7,945 nucleotides of DNA from Thermoflexales bacterium (GTDB lineage: Bacteria > Chloroflexota > Anaerolineae > Fen-1058). Location: assembly GCA_016931085.1 (NCBI GenBank), contig JAFGFO010000204.1:1-7945 (forward strand). Reading direction: 5' to 3'. The notes under the pieces were generated by a model that was not told the origin of the DNA, did no database searches, and saw only the letters and a program-made list of their open reading frames with translations. Position 1 is the first letter of the stretch; each line of letters opens with the position of its first letter. A program made the position numbers and the translations under genes. This document shows positions 1-5,892 of this stretch, piece by piece.

Positions 1-60
1 ACCTGCCGCAAGCCTGGCGGCTATCCGCAGGACGCCTTTGGCGTAGAAAGCCGCCCTACA
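1..60. repeat. GC-rich hairpin-forming intergenic repeat (cut by the left edge)
   Basis: Nested inverted repeats are visible: GGCGGCT (16-22) pairs with AGCCGCC (49-55), and inside it ACGCC (32-36) pairs with GGCGT (40-44) across a TTT loop. A competing stem, GCCGC (5-9) with GCGGC (17-21), is also possible. No convincing coding sequence is present. The segment lies downstream of the leftward permease gene and looks like a dispersed intergenic repeat of the kind common in large Chloroflexota genomes; that assignment is inference. It could also act as a transcript-end structure, but no T-run follows on either strand. Confidence 0.45.
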
Positions 61-91
61 AAATCGTCTCTCCGACAGCCTGCTAGAGCTC

Positions 92-121
92 GAGTTATAA
101 TGAGCCAGCTCATTATAACTC
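92..121. repeat. Perfect palindrome overlapping the permease stop codon
   Basis: GAGTTATAATGAGC (92-105) and GCTCATTATAACTC (108-121) are exact reverse complements separated by only CA. In RNA this would form a 13-bp stem with a 4-nt loop. Read leftward, the right arm encodes the last permease residues (Glu-Leu) and its TAA stop, so the stop codon sits inside the stem. No U-rich tail follows, so a classical intrinsic terminator is not supported. An mRNA 3'-end stabiliser, a protein-binding site or an inverted duplication scar are alternatives. Confidence 0.7.
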
Positions 122-1009
122 CTGTCGGCTTTGCACCCTGACCCAAACGATCGTGAGCAGGATGATGATGAGCGTCAGCACGGTCGACATGGTTGCCCCA
201 TAACCGACGTTGGCCTTTTGAAAGAAATTCTGATAGGAAAAGTAAGAGGCCACCATGGTCGCGGTCCCCGGCCCGCCGCTGGTCATGGCGAAAACTTGGG
301 CAAAAGTTTTCAGCGAAAAGATCGTGGTCGTCAGAACCACCACGTAGATTTCCGGCCGAATGAGATGGATAGTAATGTGAAAGAAGCGCTGCAGCCACGT
401 CGCGCCATCGATGGCCGCCACTTCGTACAGTTCGGGATCGATTCTTTGCAAGGCAGCCATAAAAATGACCAGCGGGTAACCTAGTTGAAACCAGCTCATC
501 ATCGCCACGATCGAGGGGAGAGCGGTTTTGGGATCTCCCAGCCAGTTATGCGCTAGGAACTCGAGTCCCACTGCATTCAGCACAAAGTTCAAAACTCCCC
601 AATTCGGCTGGAGAATCCATTTCCAGATGACGCCGGCCACGACCACAGGAATAATCTGGGGGACATAGAACCCGGCCCTGAAAAAGCTCACCACACCATG
701 GCCGAATTTCAGCGCGATATAGTCATACAGAAAGGCCGCCAGAAACAAGCCGAGGGTGGTCGGAATAGCGATCATGGTAACGATCAAGTACAAGTTGTTC
801 TTGAACGAAGTCCAAAAGATAGTGTCACCCGCCGCTTTCTGATAGTTAGCCAAACCAATCCAGACGGGTGTACCTACGCCTGTCCACCTGGTAAAACTGG
901 CGGCGATATTGGCCAGGAAGGGAAACACAATCAAGACCAGGAATACTAAAAAGCCCGGCAGGAGAAACACCACGAAACCTTTGTAGGGAGAATAACGCTT
1001 GCCTGTCAT
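113..1009 (-). CDS. ABC sugar transporter permease, MalF/UgpA type
   Basis: This is a 298-residue inner-membrane permease of the binding-protein-dependent transport family that includes MalF and UgpA. It is expected to form half of the membrane channel of a carbohydrate (or glycerol-phosphate-like) importer. It begins with a short basic N-terminus (MTGKRYSPYKG) and a strongly hydrophobic first segment, with several further hydrophobic stretches consistent with about six membrane helices. The cytoplasmic EAA loop that docks on the ATPase is clear at residues 196-202 (EVAAIDG), about 100 residues from the C-terminus as usual. I chose the ATG at 1009 because GGGAGGG lies 7 nt upstream; an in-frame ATG at 1051 would add 14 residues but falls inside a hairpin and lacks a good Shine-Dalgarno. 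It lies downstream of the binding-protein gene on the same strand. The partner MalG-type permease normally found next is not seen before the window edge. Substrate cannot be told from sequence. Confidence 0.93.
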   Translation of the reverse strand: MTGKRYSPYKGFVVFLLPGFLVFLVLIVFPFLANIAASFTRWTGVGTPVWIGLANYQKAAGDTIFWTSFKNNLYLIVTMIAIPTTLGLFLAAFLYDYIALKFGHGVVSFFRAGFYVPQIIPVVVAGVIWKWILQPNWGVLNFVLNAVGLEFLAHNWLGDPKTALPSIVAMMSWFQLGYPLVIFMAALQRIDPELYEVAAIDGATWLQRFFHITIHLIRPEIYVVVLTTTIFSLKTFAQVFAMTSGGPGTATMVASYFSYQNFFQKANVGYGATMSTVLTLIIILLTIVWVRVQSRQEL

Positions 1010-1016
1010 GTACTTT

Positions 1017-1023
1017 CCCTCCC
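1017..1023 (-). promoter_or_regulatory. Ribosome binding site of the permease gene
   Basis: On the minus strand GGGAGGG (1023 to 1017) stands 7 nt before the ATG at 1009. It decides the start in favour of 1009 over 1051. Its first G is also the last paired base of the hairpin at 1023-1060, so folding could affect access to it. Confidence 0.75.
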
Positions 1024-1060
1024 AAGGGCAGTGCTCCTGCTCCTGGAGCACTGCCCCTTG
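1023..1060 (-). promoter_or_regulatory. Intercistronic hairpin abutting the permease RBS
   Basis: GGGCAGTGCTCC (1026-1037) pairs perfectly with GGAGCACTGCCC (1045-1056) around a 7-nt loop. A one-base bulge at 1057 allows three more pairs (1023-1025 with 1058-1060). The leftward transcript of the binding-protein/permease operon would carry this 12-15 bp stem immediately 5' of the permease Shine-Dalgarno. No U-run follows on the minus strand. A plausible role, by analogy with the malE-malF intercistronic region, is protecting the 3' end of the more abundant binding-protein mRNA and lowering permease translation; this is inference. Confidence 0.6.
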
Positions 1061-1189
1061 TTTCCGTCTACCTACGATGCATTAATTTAGTCTAGAGGTA
1101 ACTACCAACCACAACTCTTTTTTACCACAAAGCACGCTCGCCCGGCGTGCCTCCACCGCGAAGCGGTGGACAAGGCAAAGGGCACTAGG

Positions 1190-1218
1190 GTTTTCCCTTT
1201 GTGCGCGAAGCGTTCGTG
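1190..1218. repeat. 29-bp direct repeat, copy 1
   Basis: This 29-bp stretch is repeated exactly at 1251-1279, 61 bp further along (start to start). It begins GTTTTCCCTTTGTGCGCG and ends CGTTCGTG, with a small internal CGAA/TTCG inverted pair. The bases on either side differ between the copies, so the repeat unit is exactly delimited. Confidence 0.85.
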
Positions 1219-1250
1219 TGACGCAAACAGAGTTGGCCGGGCGCGTAACC

Positions 1251-1279
1251 GTTTTCCCTTTGTGCGCGAAGCGTTCGTG
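1251..1279. repeat. 29-bp direct repeat, copy 2
   Basis: Exact second copy of the repeat at 1190-1218. On the right it runs into CTCTTCGTGTCCTTAGTGG, the end of the mosaic element. The exact identity suggests recent duplication or homogenisation. Confidence 0.85.
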
Positions 1280-1328
1280 CTCTTCGTGTCCTTAGTGGTT
1301 AATAAAGCACCTGCCTGAGCAGTTACGT

Positions 1329-2645
1329 TTAGGGAAGCGTATCCTTGTACTCTTTCCAGGGACCGGCGATCGCATCGAGGAATGTCGAAGGAGTCTTTGT
1401 TCCTCCGATCAGTTCCTGGAGGCCACCGCCCAGCACGTCCATGTAACCGGGCGCGGGCCAGTCGGGATAGAACGCCAGGCCGTCATTCTGTACGAGAGTG
1501 CTAAAGGCCTGGTTAAGCTCTTTCACGTGCGAATCCGTGACCTGGGAGAGATCGGCATTGAGCGGAATGCCGCCCTTGTTGGCCATGACCGTCTGGGCCT
1601 TCTTTTGCAGCGTCAGGTCGATAAACTCGTACGCCAGGTCTTTGTTCTTGGCGCCGGCGGGCACGACCCACAGATTACCGCCAGAACCGGTGTTGAGTTT
1701 CTTGCCGGGCATGGCAAAGAGACCCCAGTCAAAGTCCGTGATGCTGCCCAAGAACGTGCCAAACATCCAACTGCCGGTCAGGTTCATGGGGTGCGTGCCC
1801 TGCATAAAGGACAAGTTAGCATCGTCGTAGCTCGTTCCGGTGGCCGTGGGCAGGTAATAGCCCTTCTTGAAATGCTCATTGAGCCTCTCGGCCGCGAAAG
1901 TAAACTCTGGGCCGTGGAAATCGAGATCGCCCTGGAAAAGCTCGTACTTGTTGACAAAGTCGCGGTCAGCCTTGTAGAGGGCCAGCTCGTAAAAGTTCTG
2001 CGTCACCGGCCACTTGTCAAGGGCGCCAATGGCGATGGGAGTGATGCCGGCCTTGACAAAGCTGTCTGCGACCGCCTCAAATTCTTCCAGGCTGGTGGGC
2101 ACCTTGACCCCCTGCTTGGCGAACATGTCTTTATTGTAGTAGACCATCACAAACTCGCCATAGGTCGTGACGCCATACAGTGGGCCTGAGCCCATGATGC
2201 CATTTGTGTCGTAGCGGCACGTCGTCTGGATGCTGGGGCTCATGATCTTGTCCCAACCGCGCTTCGTGGCCTCAGCCGTGATGTCGGTGAGCAAGCCCTG
2301 CTTGGCATACAGGCCGGCGGTCGCATTGCCTTTGTTAATTTCCATGGCATCCGGCGCTTCGGCCGAGTTCAAGATCATCTGCGCCGTCTGTTGAATCTGG
2401 TCAAAGGTCTTGAGCTCGAACTCCACCTTGACATCAGGGTACTTGGCCTGAAAGTCTTTTAGGGCATCATCCCATGAAGCCCCCATAGCGCTGTCAGCGG
2501 CTTCATAATGCCACACCTTGAAGACGCGCTGCTCAGCAGGTTTCGGAGCTGTAGTCGGCGCAGCGCCCCCACCGCTGCATGCCACCAATCCCATCACCAT
2601 GGCGGCAGCCAGCACAACGGACAGCAATTTTACCATCTTGGACAT
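1329..2645 (-). CDS. ABC sugar transporter solute-binding lipoprotein (extracellular binding protein family 1)
   Basis: The 438-residue product has a typical lipoprotein signal: a basic start (MSKMVK), a hydrophobic core, then the lipobox Leu20-Val21-Ala22-Cys23. Cleavage before Cys23 and lipidation would tether it to the outer face of the membrane. A Gly/Ala/Thr/Pro linker follows, and then a mature domain beginning KVWHYEAADS, of the length and style of family 1 (MalE-like) binding proteins that deliver mono- or oligosaccharides to ABC permeases. The start is supported by AAAGGGGG ending 5 nt before the ATG. It is first in the leftward operon, with the permease 319 nt downstream. A promoter with a LacI-type operator lies about 250 bp upstream, suggesting sugar-responsive repression. 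The actual ligand cannot be assigned. Confidence 0.93.
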   Translation of the reverse strand: MSKMVKLLSVVLAAAMVMGLVACSGGGAAPTTAPKPAEQRVFKVWHYEAADSAMGASWDDALKDFQAKYPDVKVEFELKTFDQIQQTAQMILNSAEAPDAMEINKGNATAGLYAKQGLLTDITAEATKRGWDKIMSPSIQTTCRYDTNGIMGSGPLYGVTTYGEFVMVYYNKDMFAKQGVKVPTSLEEFEAVADSFVKAGITPIAIGALDKWPVTQNFYELALYKADRDFVNKYELFQGDLDFHGPEFTFAAERLNEHFKKGYYLPTATGTSYDDANLSFMQGTHPMNLTGSWMFGTFLGSITDFDWGLFAMPGKKLNTGSGGNLWVVPAGAKNKDLAYEFIDLTLQKKAQTVMANKGGIPLNADLSQVTDSHVKELNQAFSTLVQNDGLAFYPDWPAPGYMDVLGGGLQELIGGTKTPSTFLDAIAGPWKEYKDTLP

Positions 2646-2891
2646 TCTAACCCCCTTTTTGAATTTTGTCTAGCGAGCCAATAAGCAAGAACATCTGGAA
2701 AACGAGTATTTAGGGTCTCAGTCTTAACCTCCCTTTGGGATTTAACGCTGACTCCGGCGACACGGGCCAGAACTACCGCGCACGGCGAGGCAGCACGGCA
2801 ATAATACTTGGGGGCTATCTTGTTGGCAAAACCAACCTCCCCTACTGCATATCACGCTAGCGGTCATCGAAGCGCATAGTCGAAGCGCTTC
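2646..2891 (-). other. Long untranslated leader of the binding-protein gene
   Basis: If transcription starts near 2892 as the promoter suggests, the binding-protein mRNA carries a leader of about 245 nt. I see a small stem GTTGG/CCAAC near 2821-2835 and a 41-codon ATG-initiated reading frame, Cys- and Arg-rich, without a family resemblance. I do not recognise a riboswitch or attenuator. A second promoter nearer the gene cannot be excluded. Confidence 0.35.
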
Positions 2892-2893
2892 GA
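2867..2893. promoter_or_regulatory. Probable LacI-family operator at the transporter promoter
   Basis: TCGAAGCGCTTCGA (2880-2893) is a perfect 14-bp palindrome with a central CG, the usual architecture of LacI/GalR-family operators (compare the cre-type TGAAAGCGCTTTCA). A second half-copy, TCGAAGCGC (2867-2875), lies 13 bp away in direct orientation. The palindrome covers the predicted transcription start of the leftward promoter, where a repressor would block initiation. No regulator gene is in the window to confirm this. Confidence 0.6.
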
Positions 2894-2898
2894 TTACG

Positions 2899-2927
2899 AA
2901 TGTATCATGATTTTATCCGTGTGTCAA
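2899..2927 (-). promoter_or_regulatory. Promoter of the binding-protein/permease operon
   Basis: On the minus strand there is a consensus -35 TTGACA (2927 to 2922), a 17-bp spacer, and -10 TACATT (2904 to 2899) preceded by TG one base upstream (extended -10). The start is expected near 2892, inside the palindrome at 2880-2893. This is the best housekeeping-type promoter in the window. Confidence 0.65.
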
Positions 2928-2946
2928 GGGCCAATTTTGAGAAAAC

Positions 2947-2958
2947 TGCACAAGCGTC
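2947..2958. repeat. 12-bp direct repeat upstream of the operon promoter, copy 1
   Basis: TGCACAAGCGTC occurs here and again at 3008-3019. This copy lies 6 bp upstream of the rightward -35 box and about 20 bp from the leftward -35, a plausible place for a regulator acting on one or both promoters. Function is inferred from position only. Confidence 0.5.
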
Positions 2959-2964
2959 CCTCCA

Positions 2965-2993
2965 TTGTCCTTTTGGGAGGGTTGTGGTATCAT
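2965..2993 (+). promoter_or_regulatory. Promoter of the oxidoreductase operon
   Basis: The -35 is TTGTCC (2965-2970), the spacer is 17 bp, and the -10 is TATCAT (2988-2993) with TG just upstream (extended -10). The start would be near 3000, giving a leader of about 108 nt before the ferredoxin ATG. An inverted repeat, CCCTCC (2958-2963) and GGAGGG (2976-2981), straddles the -35 and may be an operator. It is divergent from the transporter promoter, with 37 bp between the two -35 boxes. Confidence 0.55.
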
Positions 2994-3005
2994 AAAGCCA
3001 AGGCC

Positions 3006-3045
3006 AGTGCACAAGCGTCGTGTGGATCAGGCACACGCCAGCACT
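3006..3045 (+). promoter_or_regulatory. 12-bp repeat copy 2 and nested stem-loop in the operon leader
   Basis: The second copy of TGCACAAGCGTC lies at 3008-3019, just after the predicted transcription start. It runs into a stem CGTGTG (3019-3024) with CACACG (3032-3037), loop GATCAGG. An outer pair, AGTGC (3006-3010) with GCACT (3041-3045), could close it. The segment could be an operator, an RNA leader structure, or both. I do not recognise a riboswitch class. Confidence 0.4.
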
Positions 3046-3107
3046 CTGTATCCTCAAAGAGGACGCTCGCCTAAGCGCAAGCCATGGCCGCGATAGGAGA
3101 AAGGGGA

Positions 3108-3344
3108 ATGGCAAAAGGACGTATTGAAATCGACGTCGATCGCTGTAAAGGCTGCGAGTTGTGCATGGCAGTGTGCCCCAAAAACCTGATCGTGCCGGCC
3201 GAGTTTTTTAACGTCCGCGGCTACCACCCTGCCGAGCTTGTCGACCCAGAAGAAGCGTGCACCGGTTGTGGCTTGTGCGCGCTGATGTGCCCGGACGTAG
3301 TGATCACCGTCTACCGCCAGACGCCCGTCAAGGCGACTACGTAA
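3108..3344 (+). CDS. 2x[4Fe-4S] ferredoxin subunit of 2-oxoacid:ferredoxin oxidoreductase
   Basis: This 78-residue protein is the electron-transfer (delta, VorD/KorD-like) subunit that carries electrons from the TPP subunit to external ferredoxin. Two complete CxxCxxCxxxCP motifs are present: Cys13, 16, 19, 23 and Cys51, 54, 57, 61, enough for two [4Fe-4S] clusters. The length fits the small free-standing ferredoxin subunits of four-subunit archaeal and bacterial enzymes of this family. The ATG at 3108 is preferred because AGGAG (3095-3099) lies 8 nt upstream; the ATG at 3084 would add eight residues and lacks a Shine-Dalgarno. It is first in the operon. Its stop overlaps an ATG of the next gene (TAATG), which suggests coupled translation. 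Confidence 0.93.
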   Translation: MAKGRIEIDVDRCKGCELCMAVCPKNLIVPAEFFNVRGYHPAELVDPEEACTGCGLCALMCPDVVITVYRQTPVKATT

Positions 3345-3355
3345 TGGGAGCAGGC

Positions 3356-4420
3356 ATGGCAAGAGCGCTGTGGAAAGGCAACGAAGCGATGGCCGAAGCC
3401 GCCGTCCGCGCTGGCTGCGAGGCGTACTTTGGCTATCCCATCACGCCCCAAACCGAGCTGTTGGAGTACATGGCGCGGCGTATGCCGGAGTTGGGACGAG
3501 CTTTTGTGCAGGCCGAATCAGAACTGGGCGCCATCAACATGGTGTATGGCGCGGCCTGCACCGGCGCGCGAACGATGACCAGCTCTTCTGGCCCCGGCAT
3601 TAGCTTGATGCAAGAAGGCCTCAGCTACATTGCCGCCTCGGAAGTCCCGGCCGTGTTGATCGACGTGATGCGGGTTGGGCCTGGGCTGGGGAATATCCAA
3701 CCCTCGCAAGGCGACTATAACCAACTGGTCAAGTTCGGCGGGCACGGGGACTTTAAGGTCATCACCCTGGCGCCCGCCACAGTCCAGGAAGCGGTCGACT
3801 TGACCGTGTTGGCCTTTGACTTGGCCGACAAGTATCGCAGCCTGGTCTACGTGGCGGCCGACGGTTCTATCGGCCAGATGATGGAACCAGCCGACATGCC
3901 GCCCATGCGGCCCCTCCCCACTACCCGTCCCGCCTGGGCATTGACCGGCAACGAGGGCCGCCCCCACAATATCATCACCTCGCTCTATCTCAACCCGGAC
4001 GAGATGGAAAAGCTCAACCTGACCCTACAGGCCAAGCTCCAGGTCATCCGCCAGAGCGAGTTGCGCTACAAAGAGCACCTGACGGATGATGCCGACATCA
4101 TCATCGCCGGCTTTGGGACCATGGGGCGAGTAGCCTACACCACCGTCAAGCAAGCGCGCGCCGAGGGCCTGAGAGTCGGCCTGTTCAGGCCGATCAGCTT
4201 GTTCCCATTCCCTTACCAGCGCCTGGCCGAACTGGCCGGGCGTGCCAAGGGCATCCTGGTGGTCGAGATGAACGCCGGGCAGATGTTGGAAGACGTGCGC
4301 TTGGGGGTGGAAGGGCGCTGCCCGGTGCATTTCTATGGGCGCATGGGGGGCCTGGTGCCGCTGCCCGAAGATATTCTTGGCGCTCTACGCGAGATCCGCG
4401 AGGCGTTGGTGCAGACCTAA
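3356..4420 (+). CDS. vorB: 2-oxoacid:ferredoxin oxidoreductase alpha subunit (VorB/KorA type)
   Basis: The 354-residue protein is the alpha subunit of a CoA-dependent 2-oxoacid oxidoreductase, which converts a 2-oxoacid plus CoA to acyl-CoA, CO2 and reduced ferredoxin in the cytoplasm. It opens with [20 protein letters not shown] and the family hallmark GYPITP (26-31). Next comes [20 protein letters not shown] and SSSGPG, the alpha-subunit core that contributes to the TPP site. A C-terminal transketolase-like domain (about 245-350) includes [10 protein letters not shown]. The [16 protein letters not shown] wording is most like proteins annotated as 3-methyl-2-oxobutanoate (2-ketoisovalerate) dehydrogenase VorB, but 2-oxoglutarate or other 2-oxoacids cannot be excluded. 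The ATG at 3356 has GGAG 5 nt upstream; the ATG at 3344 overlaps the previous stop and is a possible coupled start adding four residues. Confidence 0.9.
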   Translation: MARALWKGNEAMAEAAVRAGCEAYFGYPITPQTELLEYMARRMPELGRAFVQAESELGAINMVYGAACTGARTMTSSSGPGISLMQEGLSYIAASEVPAVLIDVMRVGPGLGNIQPSQGDYNQLVKFGGHGDFKVITLAPATVQEAVDLTVLAFDLADKYRSLVYVAADGSIGQMMEPADMPPMRPLPTTRPAWALTGNEGRPHNIITSLYLNPDEMEKLNLTLQAKLQVIRQSELRYKEHLTDDADIIIAGFGTMGRVAYTTVKQARAEGLRVGLFRPISLFPFPYQRLAELAGRAKGILVVEMNAGQMLEDVRLGVEGRCPVHFYGRMGGLVPLPEDILGALREIREALVQT

Positions 4421-4436
4421 CGAAAGGGGTATCGCG

Positions 4437-5213
4437 ATGGAAGAAAGAGCTGTAGAGCAGGTTGTTTACCGGCGCCCCCCTACCCTGACAGACGCCGTCA
4501 CGCACTACTGCCCTGGCTGTACTCACGGCATCATCCATCGCTTGATCGCCGAGGTGCTGGACGAGCTGGGCGTGAGCGGCAACACGATTGGCATCGCGCC
4601 GGTGGGGTGCGCTGTGCTGGCGTATTATTATTTCAACCTGGACTTTGCCGAGGCGGCGCACGGCCGCGCCCCGGCCATGGCCACTGGCATCAAGCGGGCG
4701 CTGCCCGACCGGCTCGTTTTTACCTACCAGGGTGATGGCGATCTGGCCGCCATCGGCACCAACGAAATCATCCACGCCGCCACGCGCGGCGAGCTGATCA
4801 CGACGATCTTTGTCAACAACGCCATTTACGGCATGACCGGCGGGCAAATGGCGCCCACCACGCCGGCCGGCATGGTCACCACCTCCTCACCGTTGGGGCG
4901 TGACGTCAAGCGCGCCGGCTACCCCCTGCGAGTGTCAGAGATGCTTGCCCATGCCCCAGGCGCCGTCTATGTCGTCCGGCGCTCGATGCACGACGCGGCT
5001 AACATCCGCAAAGCTAAAAAGGCGATTATGACGGCTTTCATGGTCCAGCAAGCCGGGCTAGGGTTCTCGATGGTCGAGATCCTGTCGACCTGCCCCACCA
5101 ACTGGAGCATCACGCCGGTCGAGGCGCTCGAATGGATCGAAGAGAACATGCTGCCCTACTATCCGGTCGGGGATTACAAAGTGGCCGACGAGGTCAAGGC
5201 ACTTGCAGCGTGA
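4437..5213 (+). CDS. 2-oxoacid:ferredoxin oxidoreductase beta subunit, TPP-binding (KorB/VorA type)
   Basis: The 258-residue beta subunit binds thiamine diphosphate and the proximal [4Fe-4S] cluster. Visible features are HYCPGC (Cys25, Cys28), IAPVGC (Cys58) and LSTCPTNW (Cys219), matching the four cluster cysteines of this subunit. The TPP/Mg motif is GDGDLAAIG (99-107), followed by VNN (126-128) and [12 protein letters not shown]. With these residues it should be catalytically competent when joined to alpha. AAAGGGG 7 nt upstream of the ATG at 4437 sets the start, 16 nt after the alpha stop; upstream in-frame ATGs lie inside the alpha gene. An 87-nt repeat-bearing gap separates it from the gamma gene, the only loose junction in the operon. 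Confidence 0.92.
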   Translation: MEERAVEQVVYRRPPTLTDAVTHYCPGCTHGIIHRLIAEVLDELGVSGNTIGIAPVGCAVLAYYYFNLDFAEAAHGRAPAMATGIKRALPDRLVFTYQGDGDLAAIGTNEIIHAATRGELITTIFVNNAIYGMTGGQMAPTTPAGMVTTSSPLGRDVKRAGYPLRVSEMLAHAPGAVYVVRRSMHDAANIRKAKKAIMTAFMVQQAGLGFSMVEILSTCPTNWSITPVEALEWIEENMLPYYPVGDYKVADEVKALAA

Positions 5214-5224
5214 TCAGTTTATTA

Positions 5225-5291
5225 TCCGCCAATCTACGCGAATCTGCACGAATGTTGTAAAAATTAGCGTAAATTAGCGTGAATTAGCGGA
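5225..5291. repeat. Decamer-periodic inverted repeat between beta and gamma genes
   Basis: ATTAGCG occurs three times at exactly 10-bp spacing (5263, 5273, 5283). The left half has AAT at the same spacing (5231, 5241, 5251) in related decamers. The 19-bp ends (5225-5243 and 5273-5291) match as reverse complements at 15 of 19 positions, so the whole unit is an imperfect palindrome. It looks like a dispersed intergenic repeat inserted into the operon. It ends 9 nt before the gamma ATG, in the space where a ribosome binding site is expected. Confidence 0.65.
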
Positions 5292-5300
5292 CAAAATACC

Positions 5301-5861
5301 ATGCAACAAGAGATCATCTTTTCAGGTTTTGGTGGGCAGGGGGCGTTGTTTGCCGGCCAACTGCTGGCTTACGCGGCCATGGACGAGGGCAAGCACGTCA
5401 CGTGGATTCCTTCGTACGGGCCCGAGATGCGGGGCGGCACAGCCCACTGCATCGTCATCGTTTCAGACGAGGAAATCGGCGCCCCTATCATACGCTACCC
5501 ATCGGCGGCAGTCGTGCTCAACATGCCCTCCATGGACAAGTACGAGCCGTTGGTCAAGGCCGGCGGCGTGTTGGTGATCAATCGCTCGCTGGTCAGCCGG
5601 CCGGCTGTGCGCGGTGACATCACCAACGTAGACATCGACGCCAGCAGTGTAGCGACCGAGCTGGGCAGCATGCGAATGGCCAACGTCGTCTTGTTGGGGG
5701 GACTACTGGCCGCCAACGCCGTCGTCAGCCTGGACTCGGTGGCCGCCGCCCTGGGTGCCCACCTGCCCGAAAAGCGCCAGCACCTGATCAAGCCCAACCA
5801 GGCGGCTTTGTACAAGGGGGCCGAACTTGCGCGCCAGCAGTTGGGGCAAGCGGCCAAGTAG
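5301..5861 (+). CDS. 2-oxoacid:ferredoxin oxidoreductase gamma subunit (KorC/VorC-like)
   Basis: The 186-residue protein is the gamma subunit, the domain that contacts CoA and completes the alpha-beta-gamma-delta enzyme. The N-terminal signature EIIFSGFGGQG (4-14) and the SYGPEMRGGTAHC block (38-50) are diagnostic for the family. The C-terminal part (MRMANVVLLGGLLAA, LIKPNQAALYKG) fits as well. Length is typical of the free-standing subunit. The start is fixed by the conserved N-terminus, yet there is no convincing Shine-Dalgarno: only AGCGGA about 10 nt upstream, inside the decamer repeat. Translation may therefore be weaker than for its partners. The next gene begins 31 nt after its stop. 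Confidence 0.92.
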   Translation: MQQEIIFSGFGGQGALFAGQLLAYAAMDEGKHVTWIPSYGPEMRGGTAHCIVIVSDEEIGAPIIRYPSAAVVLNMPSMDKYEPLVKAGGVLVINRSLVSRPAVRGDITNVDIDASSVATELGSMRMANVVLLGGLLAANAVVSLDSVAAALGAHLPEKRQHLIKPNQAALYKGAELARQQLGQAAK

Positions 5862-5892
5862 CAGCCATAATCTAGAATCACTTGGGGGGTCT

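Larger units (their letters stand above)
1124..1299. repeat. Mosaic intergenic repeat with imperfect terminal inverted repeats
   Basis: The spacer between the binding-protein and permease genes is packed with repeats. Its ends are inverted with 8 of 9 matches: ACCACAAAG (1124-1132) and CTTAGTGGT (1291-1299). Inside are GCACGC/GCGTGC (1132-1137 with 1145-1150), an 8-bp stem TCCACCGC/GCGGTGGA (1152-1159 with 1163-1170, loop GAA) and two copies of a 29-bp direct repeat. Read on the minus strand, its right end contains AACCACTAAGGACACGAAG, a motif I associate with abundant dispersed intergenic repeats in Chloroflexota and some other phyla. No ORF of note lies within it. It may be a MITE-like or other non-coding mobile repeat; I see no target-site duplication. 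Confidence 0.55.

Noticed and set aside
92..121. Intrinsic terminator for the permease operon
   Set aside because: The stem is AT-rich and no U-run follows it on the minus strand; it is kept as a palindrome of unknown role.
21..398. 125-codon minus-strand frame overlapping the permease end
   Set aside because: Most of it is the permease gene read out of frame; only its last 31 codons lie beyond the permease, and these run through a palindrome and a hairpin repeat. No family resemblance.
1124..1299. CRISPR array
   Set aside because: There are only two 29-bp copies, the 32-bp spacer is part of a wider mosaic of hairpins, and no cas genes are nearby.
2735..2860. 41-codon leader ORF upstream of the binding-protein gene (minus strand, coordinates approximate)
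   Set aside because: It has no Shine-Dalgarno, its Cys/Arg/Gly-rich composition is typical of a chance frame in GC-rich DNA, and it resembles no known leader peptide.
3000..3107. Riboswitch in the oxidoreductase operon leader
   Set aside because: Small stems are present, but I recognise no conserved aptamer core.
2905..3362. Two minus-strand frames across the divergent promoter region and the ferredoxin gene
   Set aside because: They overlap well-supported promoters and the ferredoxin coding sequence; the composition looks like an antisense shadow.
4194..4847. 217-codon minus-strand frame across the alpha/beta junction
   Set aside because: It is antisense to two clear genes and rich in Arg/Pro/Ala/His, as expected for the reverse of GC-rich coding sequence.
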